Source: an uncultured Collinsella sp.
GTDB taxonomy: Bacteria > Actinomycetota > Coriobacteriia > Coriobacteriales > Coriobacteriaceae
DNA length: 39,269 nt
Direction: 5' to 3'
Assembly: GCA_900550415.1 (NCBI GenBank)
Contig: URSO01000014.1
Span: forward strand, 1-39,269
This document shows, one piece after another, positions 24,979 to 33,707 of this stretch (the stretch's first letter is position 1; every line of letters starts with the position of its first letter). Below the pieces are notes generated by a model. The model did not search any database. It saw only the letters and a program-made list of their open reading frames with translations, and had not been told where the DNA came from. The position numbers and the translations under genes were made by a program.

Positions 24979-26244
24979 CTAGGCGGTCGGTGCGTTCCTA
25001 AACGTGTAGTTGCCCGGAGAGCGCACATTGATATAGGTTACGCCCTCTACCTGCGAAAGTAGCTTGGTCACGATGCGTTCTTTCTTGGCGATATCGTCCG
25101 AATCGCCCAGCGACACCTCGACGCCGTTGTCGAGATTTGCCGAGATAGCCTCAACGGAAGGCGTGGAAATATCCTTCACCTGGTCCAGGAACTCGCTCGA
25201 AAAACCGCGTGCGTAATCCAGGCCGGCCTTGACGGCCTTGGAGCTCACCGCCCGACCCGAAACCGGTGCGACATCGGCCGAGACATCAGTCAACAGCACG
25301 GCGCCGTAGTGCTTGGCAAGCGTCAGGGCCGCATCGATGCCGGTCAGGGTGTTGGCGCCCTCCCCCGATGTAATGACGTTCCCCTGGTCGTCCACCTCGA
25401 CAGACGTCGACAGTGGAGCGATCCAGGTGTCATCGTCTCCGATAGCCCAGGCAAGGTCGTCGGAGCTGATATACGCAATGGCGATAACTTTACGCTCCGT
25501 CGGCGTGATGATAAGCGTATGGGGAAACTGGCGCTGGACATCCACGCCCGAGACCCACGGGTTTTGCTTGAGGCCCTCGGTGATCTGATCGGGATCCACG
25601 TTAAAAAGCGACGTGTTCTCGGGAAGATTGATGAGCTGCATGGCATCGTGCTTGGTCACATGCTCGCTGCCATGAATCTGAATATCGGTGGCGGCGAACA
25701 GGCCAGAGTTGATGACGACGATGGCAATAATGGCAAGTACGGCCACGGCAGCCAGGATGCCGCCCGCGATCTTGCCCTTACCCTTAATGGCAGAAGCAGC
25801 GTCGGACGTCTTACTTGCCATGGCACCCAGCGATGACAGAGGATTGATGCCCTTTTTTGCCGAAGACGCCTTGGCGGCGGGTACCGATGTCAGTGAACGC
25901 GGCTTAGCGCCAGCCAACGTACGACTGGTATGCGGCGCACGAGCTCCCAGCGAAGGCTTGGGCGTCGCCATGGGTCGGGAGGTCTTGGTGCCCATCGCCG
26001 GCTTGGGCGTCACCGAAGGACGCGGAGCCGGACGACTCGTCTTTTTAGAAGCGGGGCGTCCCCCCAGCTGCGAGCCGACGACCGGGCGCTTGGCAGGACG
26101 AACGGGCCCAACAGACTTGGAGGGCATGGCGGGCTTATGTTGAGGCTGGGCAGGTGCGCCGGAACGCCCTCCGGCGCGGCGGAAGGTTGGTTTCGATGCT
26201 CTAGAAGCCGAGGAATTTAACTTCCGGTCTGAGCTCGATGCCAT
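24979..26244 (-). CDS. ftsQ: Cell division protein FtsQ
   Basis: Single-pass divisome protein of 421 residues, part of the FtsQ-FtsL-FtsB activating complex. A very long cytoplasmic N-terminus (1-155) is rich in Pro, Ala, Ser, Lys and Arg and probably disordered. The membrane helix is at about 159-180, then a POTRA domain (about 184-253, ATDIQIHGSEHVTKHDAMQ) and the FtsQ domain. The ATG at 26244 lies inside murB, overlapping it by 44 bases, with GGGAGG close upstream. A later start cannot be excluded, because the disordered region is not conserved enough to fix it. Confidence 0.92.
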   Translation of the reverse strand: MASSSDRKLNSSASRASKPTFRRAGGRSGAPAQPQHKPAMPSKSVGPVRPAKRPVVGSQLGGRPASKKTSRPAPRPSVTPKPAMGTKTSRPMATPKPSLGARAPHTSRTLAGAKPRSLTSVPAAKASSAKKGINPLSSLGAMASKTSDAASAIKGKGKIAGGILAAVAVLAIIAIVVINSGLFAATDIQIHGSEHVTKHDAMQLINLPENTSLFNVDPDQITEGLKQNPWVSGVDVQRQFPHTLIITPTERKVIAIAYISSDDLAWAIGDDDTWIAPLSTSVEVDDQGNVITSGEGANTLTGIDAALTLAKHYGAVLLTDVSADVAPVSGRAVSSKAVKAGLDYARGFSSEFLDQVKDISTPSVEAISANLDNGVEVSLGDSDDIAKKERIVTKLLSQVEGVTYINVRSPGNYTFRNAPTA

Positions 26245-27112
26245 ACGCCTCCCTCACCTTTCCGTGCACATGCCTGATAACCGCGGCCACGTCGTCGGCC
26301 GAGGCGGTTCCGTTATTAACGATAAAATTAGCGTGTACGGGCGAAACTTCCGCACCGCCAACCGAAAAACCCTTTAATCCACAATCCTCAATCAATTTGC
26401 CCACGTTTGCGTCGGGCGGGTTGCGAAAGACCGATCCGCAGGATGCACGGCCCATGGGCTGCGTGCGCTTGCGGCGCGTCAGGTACCGCTCCATGCGCTC
26501 GCGAATGTCTGCCTTGGGCGCGGGCTTGAGTTTAAGCACGCACTCGAGAATGATCTCGTTACGCGGCAGGCTGCACTCGCGATACCCCCAAGCGATCTCG
26601 GACCCTGCATAGTGCTTAATACCGGACGCCGGATCAAACGTGACCACGTCCTCGATAAGGGAGCCGATCCACTCGGTCCGCGTACCGGCGTTCATGGACA
26701 CGGCGCCGCCGACCGAACCGGGAATACCGACCGCGAACTCAAGGCCCGAAAGCCCGCGCGACAAGGCGTCGTTGACCAAACGCGCGAACATCACGCCCGC
26801 ACCAACGGTCAGCGTGCAGCCGTCCTCGGCAACAACCGTGCGCTGAAACTCACGTCCCAGCGAAATAACGGCGCCGCGATAACCGGCATCGGCAACCAAC
26901 AGGTTGGACCCCTTGCCGATAATCACCCACGGCACCTGTTCGCGGTCAAGCACCGCCACGGCGCGACGCAGGGCATGGTAGCTATGGCACGTCACAAAGA
27001 GGTCGGCCTTGCCGCCGATTCGATAGCTTGTATGGCGTGCAAGACGTTCATCCTCGACCACGTCCGTGTCGATCATGCCCGAAAGCGCCATGACGGCGTT
27101 AAACAGACCCAT
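26201..27112 (-). CDS. murB: UDP-N-acetylenolpyruvoylglucosamine reductase
   Basis: FAD enzyme of 303 residues that reduces UDP-enolpyruvyl-GlcNAc to UDP-MurNAc in the cytoplasm. FAD-contact blocks are TSYRIGGKADLF, IGKGSNLLVAD and GIPGSVGGAVSMNAG. The catalytic serine is in SCGSVFRNP, and the C-terminal glutamate is in RPEVKFLGF. It begins 5 bases after the murC stop with little ribosome site of its own, so translation is probably coupled. Its last 44 bases also encode the start of ftsQ in another frame. Confidence 0.96.
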   Translation of the reverse strand: MGLFNAVMALSGMIDTDVVEDERLARHTSYRIGGKADLFVTCHSYHALRRAVAVLDREQVPWVIIGKGSNLLVADAGYRGAVISLGREFQRTVVAEDGCTLTVGAGVMFARLVNDALSRGLSGLEFAVGIPGSVGGAVSMNAGTRTEWIGSLIEDVVTFDPASGIKHYAGSEIAWGYRECSLPRNEIILECVLKLKPAPKADIRERMERYLTRRKRTQPMGRASCGSVFRNPPDANVGKLIEDCGLKGFSVGGAEVSPVHANFIVNNGTASADDVAAVIRHVHGKVREAYGIELRPEVKFLGF

Positions 27113-27117
27113 AGGGG

Positions 27118-28536
27118 TTAAGCGTCTTTCTTGGCAGTCAGATACTCGATGAACTCGGGACCGACGGTCGTAACGTCGCCGGCACCCATGGTGAGCAGCA
27201 GGTCGCCCTCGCCCACGAGCTTCTCAAGCTCCTGGTTGAGCTCAAGACGGCTGGAGCAGTACACGACCTCTTTGCCGGGGTGCTTGGCGCGAACGGTATC
27301 TGCGAGCATCTTGGAGGTAACGCCCGGAATCGGCATCTCGCCGGCGGAGAACACATCGATCAGCAGCAGCTTGTCGGCGTTGGCAAAGGCATCGGCAAAG
27401 TCATCGCACAGAGCCTGCAGGCGCGAATAGCGGTGCGGCTGGAACACGACGTCGACATGCTTGTAGCCCAGCGAAGACGCAGCAGCGAGCGTCGCCTTGA
27501 TCTCGGTGGGATGATGGCCGTAATCGTCAACCACCGTGATGCCGTCGATATCGCCCACGTGGGTAAAGCGGCGGCGGACGCCCTCAAAACTCGAAAGTGC
27601 CTTAGCGGCGGCGTCGATATCGAGGCCCAGGACATGGGCGACGGTCAAGACGGCCGTGGCGTTGAGCATGTTGTGACGACCAGGGTTGCTCTTAATCTCG
27701 ACAGCGTGCTCGGTGCCGTCCTCAAAGCGAACGATAAAGTCGCTCTGGATGCCCTTGACATCCGGATGTACGCAGACGATGTCGTTGTTCTCGGCAAAGC
27801 CATAGGAAAGCACATGACGGCCCGTCGACTTGGCAAGCTCGACCAGATGCGGGTCCTCGCCGCAAACGATGACGGTGCCGTCCTCGCCCACCAGCCCCAT
27901 AAACTTGGCAAAGGTGGCCTCGATCTCCTCGATGCCCGAGTAGTGATCGAGATGGTCGGCCTCGACGTTGGTCACGATGACCACGTTGGGGTTCAGGAAC
28001 AGGAACGAGCTGTCGGACTCGTCCGCCTCGGCGACAAAGTAGTCACCCGAGCCGTTCTTGCCGTTGGTGTCGTAGCCCTCGACGATGCCGCCGATTAAAA
28101 AGCTGGGGTCCAGACCCATGCGATCGAGCATCGTGGCGCACATCGAAGACGTCGTGGTCTTGCCGTGCGTGCCGGCAACGGCGATGGTGGTGTAGCCGTG
28201 GCCCAGGGCCGAGAGCATCTTGGCACGGGGCCACACGGGAATACCGAGCTCGCGGGCATGCACGAGCTCGGGGTTGGACTCGGGAATTGCGGTGGAGACA
28301 ACAACCACGTCGGGCTTGACCTCGTCGATTGTCGCAGCCTCGTGGCCCACGTGGACCTTCACGCCGGCGCGGGTAAGCTGGCGAATATAGCGCGACGTCT
28401 TAAGGTCGGAGCCGGTAACGGTATAACCGCGCTCGTGCAGGACGAGGGCGATGCCGCTCATGCCGGCGCCACCGATACCGATAAAGTGGGCGCTCTTGAA
28501 CTCGGGCGCTGAGGTTGCAGTCTGGGAATCAGCCAT
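27118..28536 (-). CDS. murC: UDP-N-acetylmuramate-L-alanine ligase
   Basis: Mur ligase of 472 residues that adds L-Ala to UDP-MurNAc. The N-terminal UDP-binding loop is HFIGIGGAGMSGIA, the ATP loop AGTHGKTTTSSM, the central domain has EADESDSSFL, and the C-terminal domain has DDYGHHPTEI. ATG 28536 follows AAGGAG with a slightly long 11-base spacer. An upstream in-frame ATG at 28563 is less likely. A 97-base gap separates it from murG, with no clear terminator. Confidence 0.97.
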   Translation of the reverse strand: MADSQTATSAPEFKSAHFIGIGGAGMSGIALVLHERGYTVTGSDLKTSRYIRQLTRAGVKVHVGHEAATIDEVKPDVVVVSTAIPESNPELVHARELGIPVWPRAKMLSALGHGYTTIAVAGTHGKTTTSSMCATMLDRMGLDPSFLIGGIVEGYDTNGKNGSGDYFVAEADESDSSFLFLNPNVVIVTNVEADHLDHYSGIEEIEATFAKFMGLVGEDGTVIVCGEDPHLVELAKSTGRHVLSYGFAENNDIVCVHPDVKGIQSDFIVRFEDGTEHAVEIKSNPGRHNMLNATAVLTVAHVLGLDIDAAAKALSSFEGVRRRFTHVGDIDGITVVDDYGHHPTEIKATLAAASSLGYKHVDVVFQPHRYSRLQALCDDFADAFANADKLLLIDVFSAGEMPIPGVTSKMLADTVRAKHPGKEVVYCSSRLELNQELEKLVGEGDLLLTMGAGDVTTVGPEFIEYLTAKKDA

Positions 28537-28633
28537 GTGCTCGTGTACTCCTTGCGTAAACACTGCCTGTAACCCGTTAACTGTACCGCACCTACCGCAT
28601 CCGCGCGAGGGCGACCGGCGATATCCCGTCTAA

Positions 28634-29749
28634 CTAACGCAATCCCTCTACCGCGTCGGCCAAAAGTGCGGCGGCACGGTCCTGGGCCAAGCCACGCGCC
28701 GCCTGACGCATGGCATCACGCGCCGCAGCGTCATCGATCAGGTGCAGCAGCTCGTCGGCAAAGGCTGGGGCATCGATATCGGCATCGGCGCATAGCACGC
28801 CGGCACCGGCATCGACCAGGTAACGCGCATTCGTGGTCTGGTGATCGGCCGTGGCGTGCGGATACGGCACGAGTACCGAGGGCACGGCAAGCGCGGCGAT
28901 CTCGGCCACGCTCGAGGCACCGGAACGCGAGAGCACCAGATCGGCCGCAGCCAGCATATCGCCCATGTTGTCGATATAGGGCTGGACACGATAGCGCTTC
29001 GCCTCCTCGGGCGTCAGCGCCAAAGCGCGCTCGGTCTCCTCAAAGCCGTCGGCACCCGTCGAATGCAAAATGTAGAGATTCTCGCGGGTCAGCAGCTCAC
29101 CCTTGAGCGAGGCAACGCGCTCGTTGAGATGCTGAGCACCAAGTGAACCGCCAAAGACGAGCAGAAGCGTCGCGTCCTCGGGCACGCCGAGCGTCTTGCG
29201 ACCGCGAGCGCGATCGCCCTCAATCACCGAACGACGCACGGGATTGCCCGTCATGAGCACATGGTCGGGGTCGCCCTCGCGCTCAAAGACCGCGCGGGCC
29301 GCAGGTACCGAAATGCACACGCGGGCGGCATGCGAGTTCATCATCTTATTGGCCAGCCCCGGAACAGAGTTCTGCTCGTGCAGCAGATACGGAACGCCGG
29401 CGCGCTTGCACCAACCCAGCAGCGGGACCTCAACGTAAGCACCAAAGCCGATAGCGGCATCGGGCTTACCGACCTTCGAGAAGTGACGGGCGAGCGCACG
29501 CTTCGCCTTGTTGACGCGCCACAGCGAGGTCAGCGCCGTCCAAGGACGGGAGCGATCGAAGCCCGTAACCGTGATGGGCACAAAATCGAATCCGGCCTCG
29601 GGAACCAGACGACCCTCGAGCTTGCGCGATTGGCCCACGAACACAACGTGATGACCGCGGTCACGCAGCTCCTCGGCCAAGGCGAGCGCGGGGTTGATAT
29701 GTCCTGCCGTGCCGCCAGCTGCAATAGCAACGGTCATCTTATCGGTCAT
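28634..29749 (-). CDS. murG: Lipid II synthase MurG
   Basis: GT28 glycosyltransferase of 371 residues that adds GlcNAc to lipid I at the inner face of the membrane. The first glycine loop is AAGGTAGHINPALALAEEL, the second is VFGGSLGAQHLNE, and the UDP-GlcNAc region includes SRSGASSVAEIAAL and PSVLVPYPHATADHQT. ATG 29749 follows GAAGGGATTACC and overlaps the ftsW end by 11 bases. A second ATG four codons on is possible. Confidence 0.97.
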   Translation of the reverse strand: MTDKMTVAIAAGGTAGHINPALALAEELRDRGHHVVFVGQSRKLEGRLVPEAGFDFVPITVTGFDRSRPWTALTSLWRVNKAKRALARHFSKVGKPDAAIGFGAYVEVPLLGWCKRAGVPYLLHEQNSVPGLANKMMNSHAARVCISVPAARAVFEREGDPDHVLMTGNPVRRSVIEGDRARGRKTLGVPEDATLLLVFGGSLGAQHLNERVASLKGELLTRENLYILHSTGADGFEETERALALTPEEAKRYRVQPYIDNMGDMLAAADLVLSRSGASSVAEIAALAVPSVLVPYPHATADHQTTNARYLVDAGAGVLCADADIDAPAFADELLHLIDDAAARDAMRQAARGLAQDRAAALLADAVEGLR

Positions 29750-31259
29750 GGTAATCCCTTCGTACACGCGGCCCCTGGTCATCGGTGCGCAAACGCGCCG
29801 ACGGGTCCGAATTCAAATCGATTCGATTATATCCGCCGCCCGCATTGCGAGGAGCGGGGCGCTGCGGACGACCTTGCGGCGCCGTTCGCTGACGCGGACG
29901 GGCTGCCGGCTCGGTCACAGAGCCATCCAGAACGGTAAAGCCGTTACGCGAAGATCGCTCGCCGCGCACGTGGGGCACGCCGGCGGTACTTTCATCCATA
30001 ACGGCAAAGCTCTCGCGGCGACGGTCGTACTCATCGCGACGGGCGCTCTCATACGAAACGCGCAGGATCAGACCGGCAAGCATGAGCGACACAATAATCG
30101 ACGAGCCGCCGTAGCTAATAAACGGCAGCGGCTTGCCCGTCATGGGAAACACATTGAGAATGCCCAGCGCGTTAATCAAAAACTGCACCGCAAGGATGAC
30201 CGCGGAACCCGATGCCATAAGTGCTCCGCGACGGTCAGTCGCCTGCTCGGCAATGCGAAACGCCGAGTAGACCAACATCGCAAACACCAAGAAGAACAGC
30301 ACGGTTCCGATAAAGCCAACTTCCTCGCCGATAATAGCCAAGATGTAGTCGTTGTGCGCCTCGGGCAAATACGAGTACTTCATGGTGGAGTTGCCGATAC
30401 CACGGCCGAACAGTCCGCCCGAGGCAAACGCCATGATGGCAAGCGTGGCCTGATAGCCGTCACCATATTCGTCTGCCCAAGGATTCCAAGCAACCTGGAC
30501 ACGCGTCATACGATACGGCTCGGCGATAAGGGCAATCGCAATGACGGCGATGCCGGCAACGACCGTCCAAACGATATATTTGGGGTCCAATCCCGCAAAC
30601 AACGCCATGCATATGAGGGTCAACAAGATGATCAGAACGGTACCAAAATCGGGCTGAACAAAGATCAGGAAGAGCGAAATTCCCAGGTAGCCGCCCATCT
30701 TGCGAAGAAACTCGTTGATGTTGCCGCCGGGCGAAAAGATACGGTCGAGCATGATTGCCGAATACGCGATGGCGAACGGCTTTAAAAACTCAGACGGCTG
30801 GAACTGAATACCGGCGATGTTGAGCCAGCGCGTGGCGCCACGACTGCCGCTACCCATAAAAAACACCAGAACCAGTAGCCCCATCATGCCCATGAGGAAG
30901 ATCCTGAGCACGTCTTCCCCAAACCAACTGTCCGGCAAGACGCGCACGATGGCAACCATAGCCAGCACGCCAACTCCGGCAAACGCGGCCTGTCGAAACA
31001 GGAAAAACGTCGCCGAACCATTCTCGTGCAGCGCCTCGACCGAAGATGCCGAGTACACCATCAGCAAGCCGAAGCAAACCAAGCTAAACAGGCAGGCCAT
31101 AAATATCAAACGGGGGCGCATGATGCGGGCGGGGACGCCGGCAATATAGCGCTCACTGAGCGTCTGCCCGCCGCGTCCGGAACGCGGCGTGCTACGCAGC
31201 GAGGAAGCACGGTCCGAGTCGGGCCTCCTCATATCACTTCGGGGGCTCTCCTCTCTCAC
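29739..31259 (-). CDS. ftsW: Septal peptidoglycan polymerase FtsW
   Basis: SEDS glycosyltransferase with about ten membrane helices, 506 residues, which polymerises lipid II at the septum with FtsI. SEDS signatures are WLNIAGIQFQPSEFLKPF, FVQPDFGT, EAHNDYILAIIGEEVGFIG and GKPLPFISYGGSSI. A hydrophilic N-terminal tail (about 45) and a long basic C-terminal tail (about 105, Arg-rich) flank the core. The start is uncertain: GTG 31259 has TAGGGG 6 bases before it, ATG 31232 is an alternative, and TTG 31265 is least likely. It begins 9 bases after the murD stop. Confidence 0.94.
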   Translation of the reverse strand: MREESPRSDMRRPDSDRASSLRSTPRSGRGGQTLSERYIAGVPARIMRPRLIFMACLFSLVCFGLLMVYSASSVEALHENGSATFFLFRQAAFAGVGVLAMVAIVRVLPDSWFGEDVLRIFLMGMMGLLVLVFFMGSGSRGATRWLNIAGIQFQPSEFLKPFAIAYSAIMLDRIFSPGGNINEFLRKMGGYLGISLFLIFVQPDFGTVLIILLTLICMALFAGLDPKYIVWTVVAGIAVIAIALIAEPYRMTRVQVAWNPWADEYGDGYQATLAIMAFASGGLFGRGIGNSTMKYSYLPEAHNDYILAIIGEEVGFIGTVLFFLVFAMLVYSAFRIAEQATDRRGALMASGSAVILAVQFLINALGILNVFPMTGKPLPFISYGGSSIIVSLMLAGLILRVSYESARRDEYDRRRESFAVMDESTAGVPHVRGERSSRNGFTVLDGSVTEPAARPRQRTAPQGRPQRPAPRNAGGGYNRIDLNSDPSARLRTDDQGPRVRRDYHDR

Positions 31260-31268
31260 CGGCAACCC

Positions 31269-32675
31269 CTATTCCGTTTGCGATTTCGCTGCTGCGGCAA
31301 GCTGGGCAACGTAGTCCTTAAACACGCGACCGCGCTCCTCGTAGCCCGAGAACTCGTCGAACGAAGAGCAAGCGGGCGAAAGCAGAATCACGTCGCCGCG
31401 GCTCGAGAGCGAGCGGGCAACGTCAACGGCATCGCGCAGGTCATCGGCCTGGGCGATATCCACGTCACCATCGACATCGGCCTCGTCCATAGCGGCGGTA
31501 AAGCGCCCGCGCGCATCGCCAAAGCAAACGACCGAGCGCACGTTGTCCATAACGACGCGGGCAAAGTCCGCAAGCGGCGTACCCTTGTCGTGGCCGCCAA
31601 GCAGCAAAATCACATCGTCGTCGGGAAACGCCGTCAGGGCCTTTTCGACCGCATCGGTGTTCGTTGCCTTGGAATCGTTGACGTAGCGCACGCCATCGAT
31701 CTCGCCGCAGGGTTCCACGCGGTGTTCGAGCGGCTGGAACGATGCCAAACCGCGGCAAATGCCCTCGGGATCGGCACCAACGGCCAGAGCAGCCGTGGCG
31801 GCACATAAGGCATTGATGACATTGTGATGGCCCGAGATCTTGAGCTCGGACGTGGCGACAAGCTGAGTCTCGACGCCCTTCAGGCGCACGACCATCTTGC
31901 CATCGCGCACAAAGGCGGCGTCTGCACCCTCGGGCTCGTCAAAAGCGACCTTGCAGATGCGGCGACCCGGCGTATAGATGTACTCATCGAACTCATGGAT
32001 GCCGGCATCCTCGACGTCGATAACCACGAGGTCGTCGTCGACCATATTCTCGAACAACTTGATCTTGGCAAGCGCATAGTTCTTGTGGCTCTTGTGCCAG
32101 CCCAGGTGGTCGGGCGTGATGTTGAGCAGCACCGCCACGCGAGGATGGAGCTCGGCGGTCGTAGCAATCTGATAACTCGACAGCTCGGCCACAAACCACT
32201 CATTATGTGCGCGGCCGTCGATCTCGTTCACCGGCGGCTCACCGATATTGCCGACGGCCACGCTGGCTTCACCGGCGGCCTTGAGCAGATAATCGGTTAG
32301 CGACGTTGTAGTTGTCTTGCCGTTGGTGCCCGTGATGGCGATCCAATTTTGGGGAGACAGACGATAGGCAAACTCGGGCTCGCCCATAATCTGGGCGGCA
32401 TGCTCACGCCCAGCCTTAAAGAAAGCCGAGAACTCCGAGATACCCGGGCATGTCACGCACACGTCATAGGCACCCTCGACCTGCTCGGTGCCGTAAACAA
32501 ACGACGCGCCCTGCGCCTCGAGCGCACGTGTGGCGTCATTGGGCTCGGAGGTACCGCCGCCATACACGGTCGTGGCGCGCACGCGCTCGGGGTGAGCCAA
32601 CGCCCAACGGGCGACATCGAGACCGGATTTACCCTGCCCCAAAACAAGCAGGCTAAAGACATCAGCAAGAGGCAT
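31269..32675 (-). CDS. murD: UDP-MurNAc-L-alanine-D-glutamate ligase
   Basis: Mur ligase of 468 residues that adds D-Glu. The ATP loop is AITGTNGKTTTTSL, the central block ELSSYQIATT, LLNITPDHLGWH is a MurD marker, and the C-terminal domain has NDSKATNTDAVEKAL and LSPACSSFDEF. Its start lies 9 bases after the mraY stop. The family assignment is firm. Specificity for D-Glu is inferred from these motifs and gene order. Confidence 0.97.
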   Translation of the reverse strand: MPLADVFSLLVLGQGKSGLDVARWALAHPERVRATTVYGGGTSEPNDATRALEAQGASFVYGTEQVEGAYDVCVTCPGISEFSAFFKAGREHAAQIMGEPEFAYRLSPQNWIAITGTNGKTTTTSLTDYLLKAAGEASVAVGNIGEPPVNEIDGRAHNEWFVAELSSYQIATTAELHPRVAVLLNITPDHLGWHKSHKNYALAKIKLFENMVDDDLVVIDVEDAGIHEFDEYIYTPGRRICKVAFDEPEGADAAFVRDGKMVVRLKGVETQLVATSELKISGHHNVINALCAATAALAVGADPEGICRGLASFQPLEHRVEPCGEIDGVRYVNDSKATNTDAVEKALTAFPDDDVILLLGGHDKGTPLADFARVVMDNVRSVVCFGDARGRFTAAMDEADVDGDVDIAQADDLRDAVDVARSLSSRGDVILLSPACSSFDEFSGYEERGRVFKDYVAQLAAAAKSQTE

Positions 32676-32684
32676 GAAAGACCA

Positions 32685-33704
32685 CTATCCCAACTGGAAG
32701 AACAGGGCGAGGCCAACGGCGCCAAAGGCCGCGGCGATAATCCAAAAACGGATAACGACCTTGGTCTCGGCCCAGCCCTTCTTTTCGAAATGATGATGAA
32801 TGGGCGCCATAAGGAAGACGCGCTTGTGCGTAAAGTGGAAATAGACGACCTGGATCATGACCGACAGAGTCTCGACGATAAACAGACCGCCGATGATGAG
32901 GGAAACGACTTCGGTGTTGGTCATGATGGAGGTGCAGGCAAACGCGGCACCCAGGGCAAGCGAGCCGGTATCGCCCATAAAGATGCTCGCCGGGTAGCAA
33001 TTGAACCACAAAAAGCCCAGGCAGGCACCGGCGCACGCCGTGCAGAAGATGGACAGGTTCACGTCACCGTGCAAAAACGCCATGGCGGCCATGGCGAGCA
33101 TGGCGATCATGGAAGTGCCGCCGGCAAGACCGTCCAGACCATCGGTCAGGTTCACGGCATTGGAAAGACCGGCGATCATCAGCCAGCAAAATACAATGTA
33201 GAGCCACGGGAACGAAAGGCCGCAGATGGTGGTCGAAAGAACACCGAGGTCAATCGTCAGGCCGCCGGGAAAACGAATCTCGGGGGCGACGCCGCACCAA
33301 TTGACGGCGAGCACGGTAAAAGTAACGCAGATGATGGTCAGACCGATCATCTTGGCGTGAGGCGTCAGGCCGAGCGAGCGACCATGCGTGACGGAGGTCA
33401 GGTCGTCGATGAGACCCAGAACGCCGGTGGCCAGCGTGGCAAGCAGCACGAGCACGAGCTCGGTGGTGAGCTTGCCCATCAGCAGGCAGGTCAGCGAGAT
33501 CGCGACAAGGATGATGACGCCGCCCATGGTCGGCGTACCCTGTTTAATCAAATGACGCTTGGGGCCGTCGGCTCGGACCTGTTGGCCGATGCCCTCGACC
33601 TTCAGCAGCTTGATCCACCACGGCATAAGCAGCAGTGCAATGGCGGCAGCGATACCAAGTCCCAAAAAGGCCTGATACGTAGGATACGAGGGATTGCCGA
33701 ACAT
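32685..33704 (-). CDS. mraY: Phospho-MurNAc-pentapeptide translocase
   Basis: Integral membrane enzyme of 339 residues with about ten helices that makes lipid I from UDP-MurNAc-pentapeptide and undecaprenyl phosphate. Catalytic blocks are VNLTDGLDGLAGG, ASIFMGDTGSLALG and the His cluster APIHHHFEKKGW. The early loop KRHLIKQGTPTMGG is typical. Its ATG comes 3 bases after the murF stop. Confidence 0.97.
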   Translation of the reverse strand: MFGNPSYPTYQAFLGLGIAAAIALLLMPWWIKLLKVEGIGQQVRADGPKRHLIKQGTPTMGGVIILVAISLTCLLMGKLTTELVLVLLATLATGVLGLIDDLTSVTHGRSLGLTPHAKMIGLTIICVTFTVLAVNWCGVAPEIRFPGGLTIDLGVLSTTICGLSFPWLYIVFCWLMIAGLSNAVNLTDGLDGLAGGTSMIAMLAMAAMAFLHGDVNLSIFCTACAGACLGFLWFNCYPASIFMGDTGSLALGAAFACTSIMTNTEVVSLIIGGLFIVETLSVMIQVVYFHFTHKRVFLMAPIHHHFEKKGWAETKVVIRFWIIAAAFGAVGLALFFQLG

Positions 33705-33707
33705 GGG

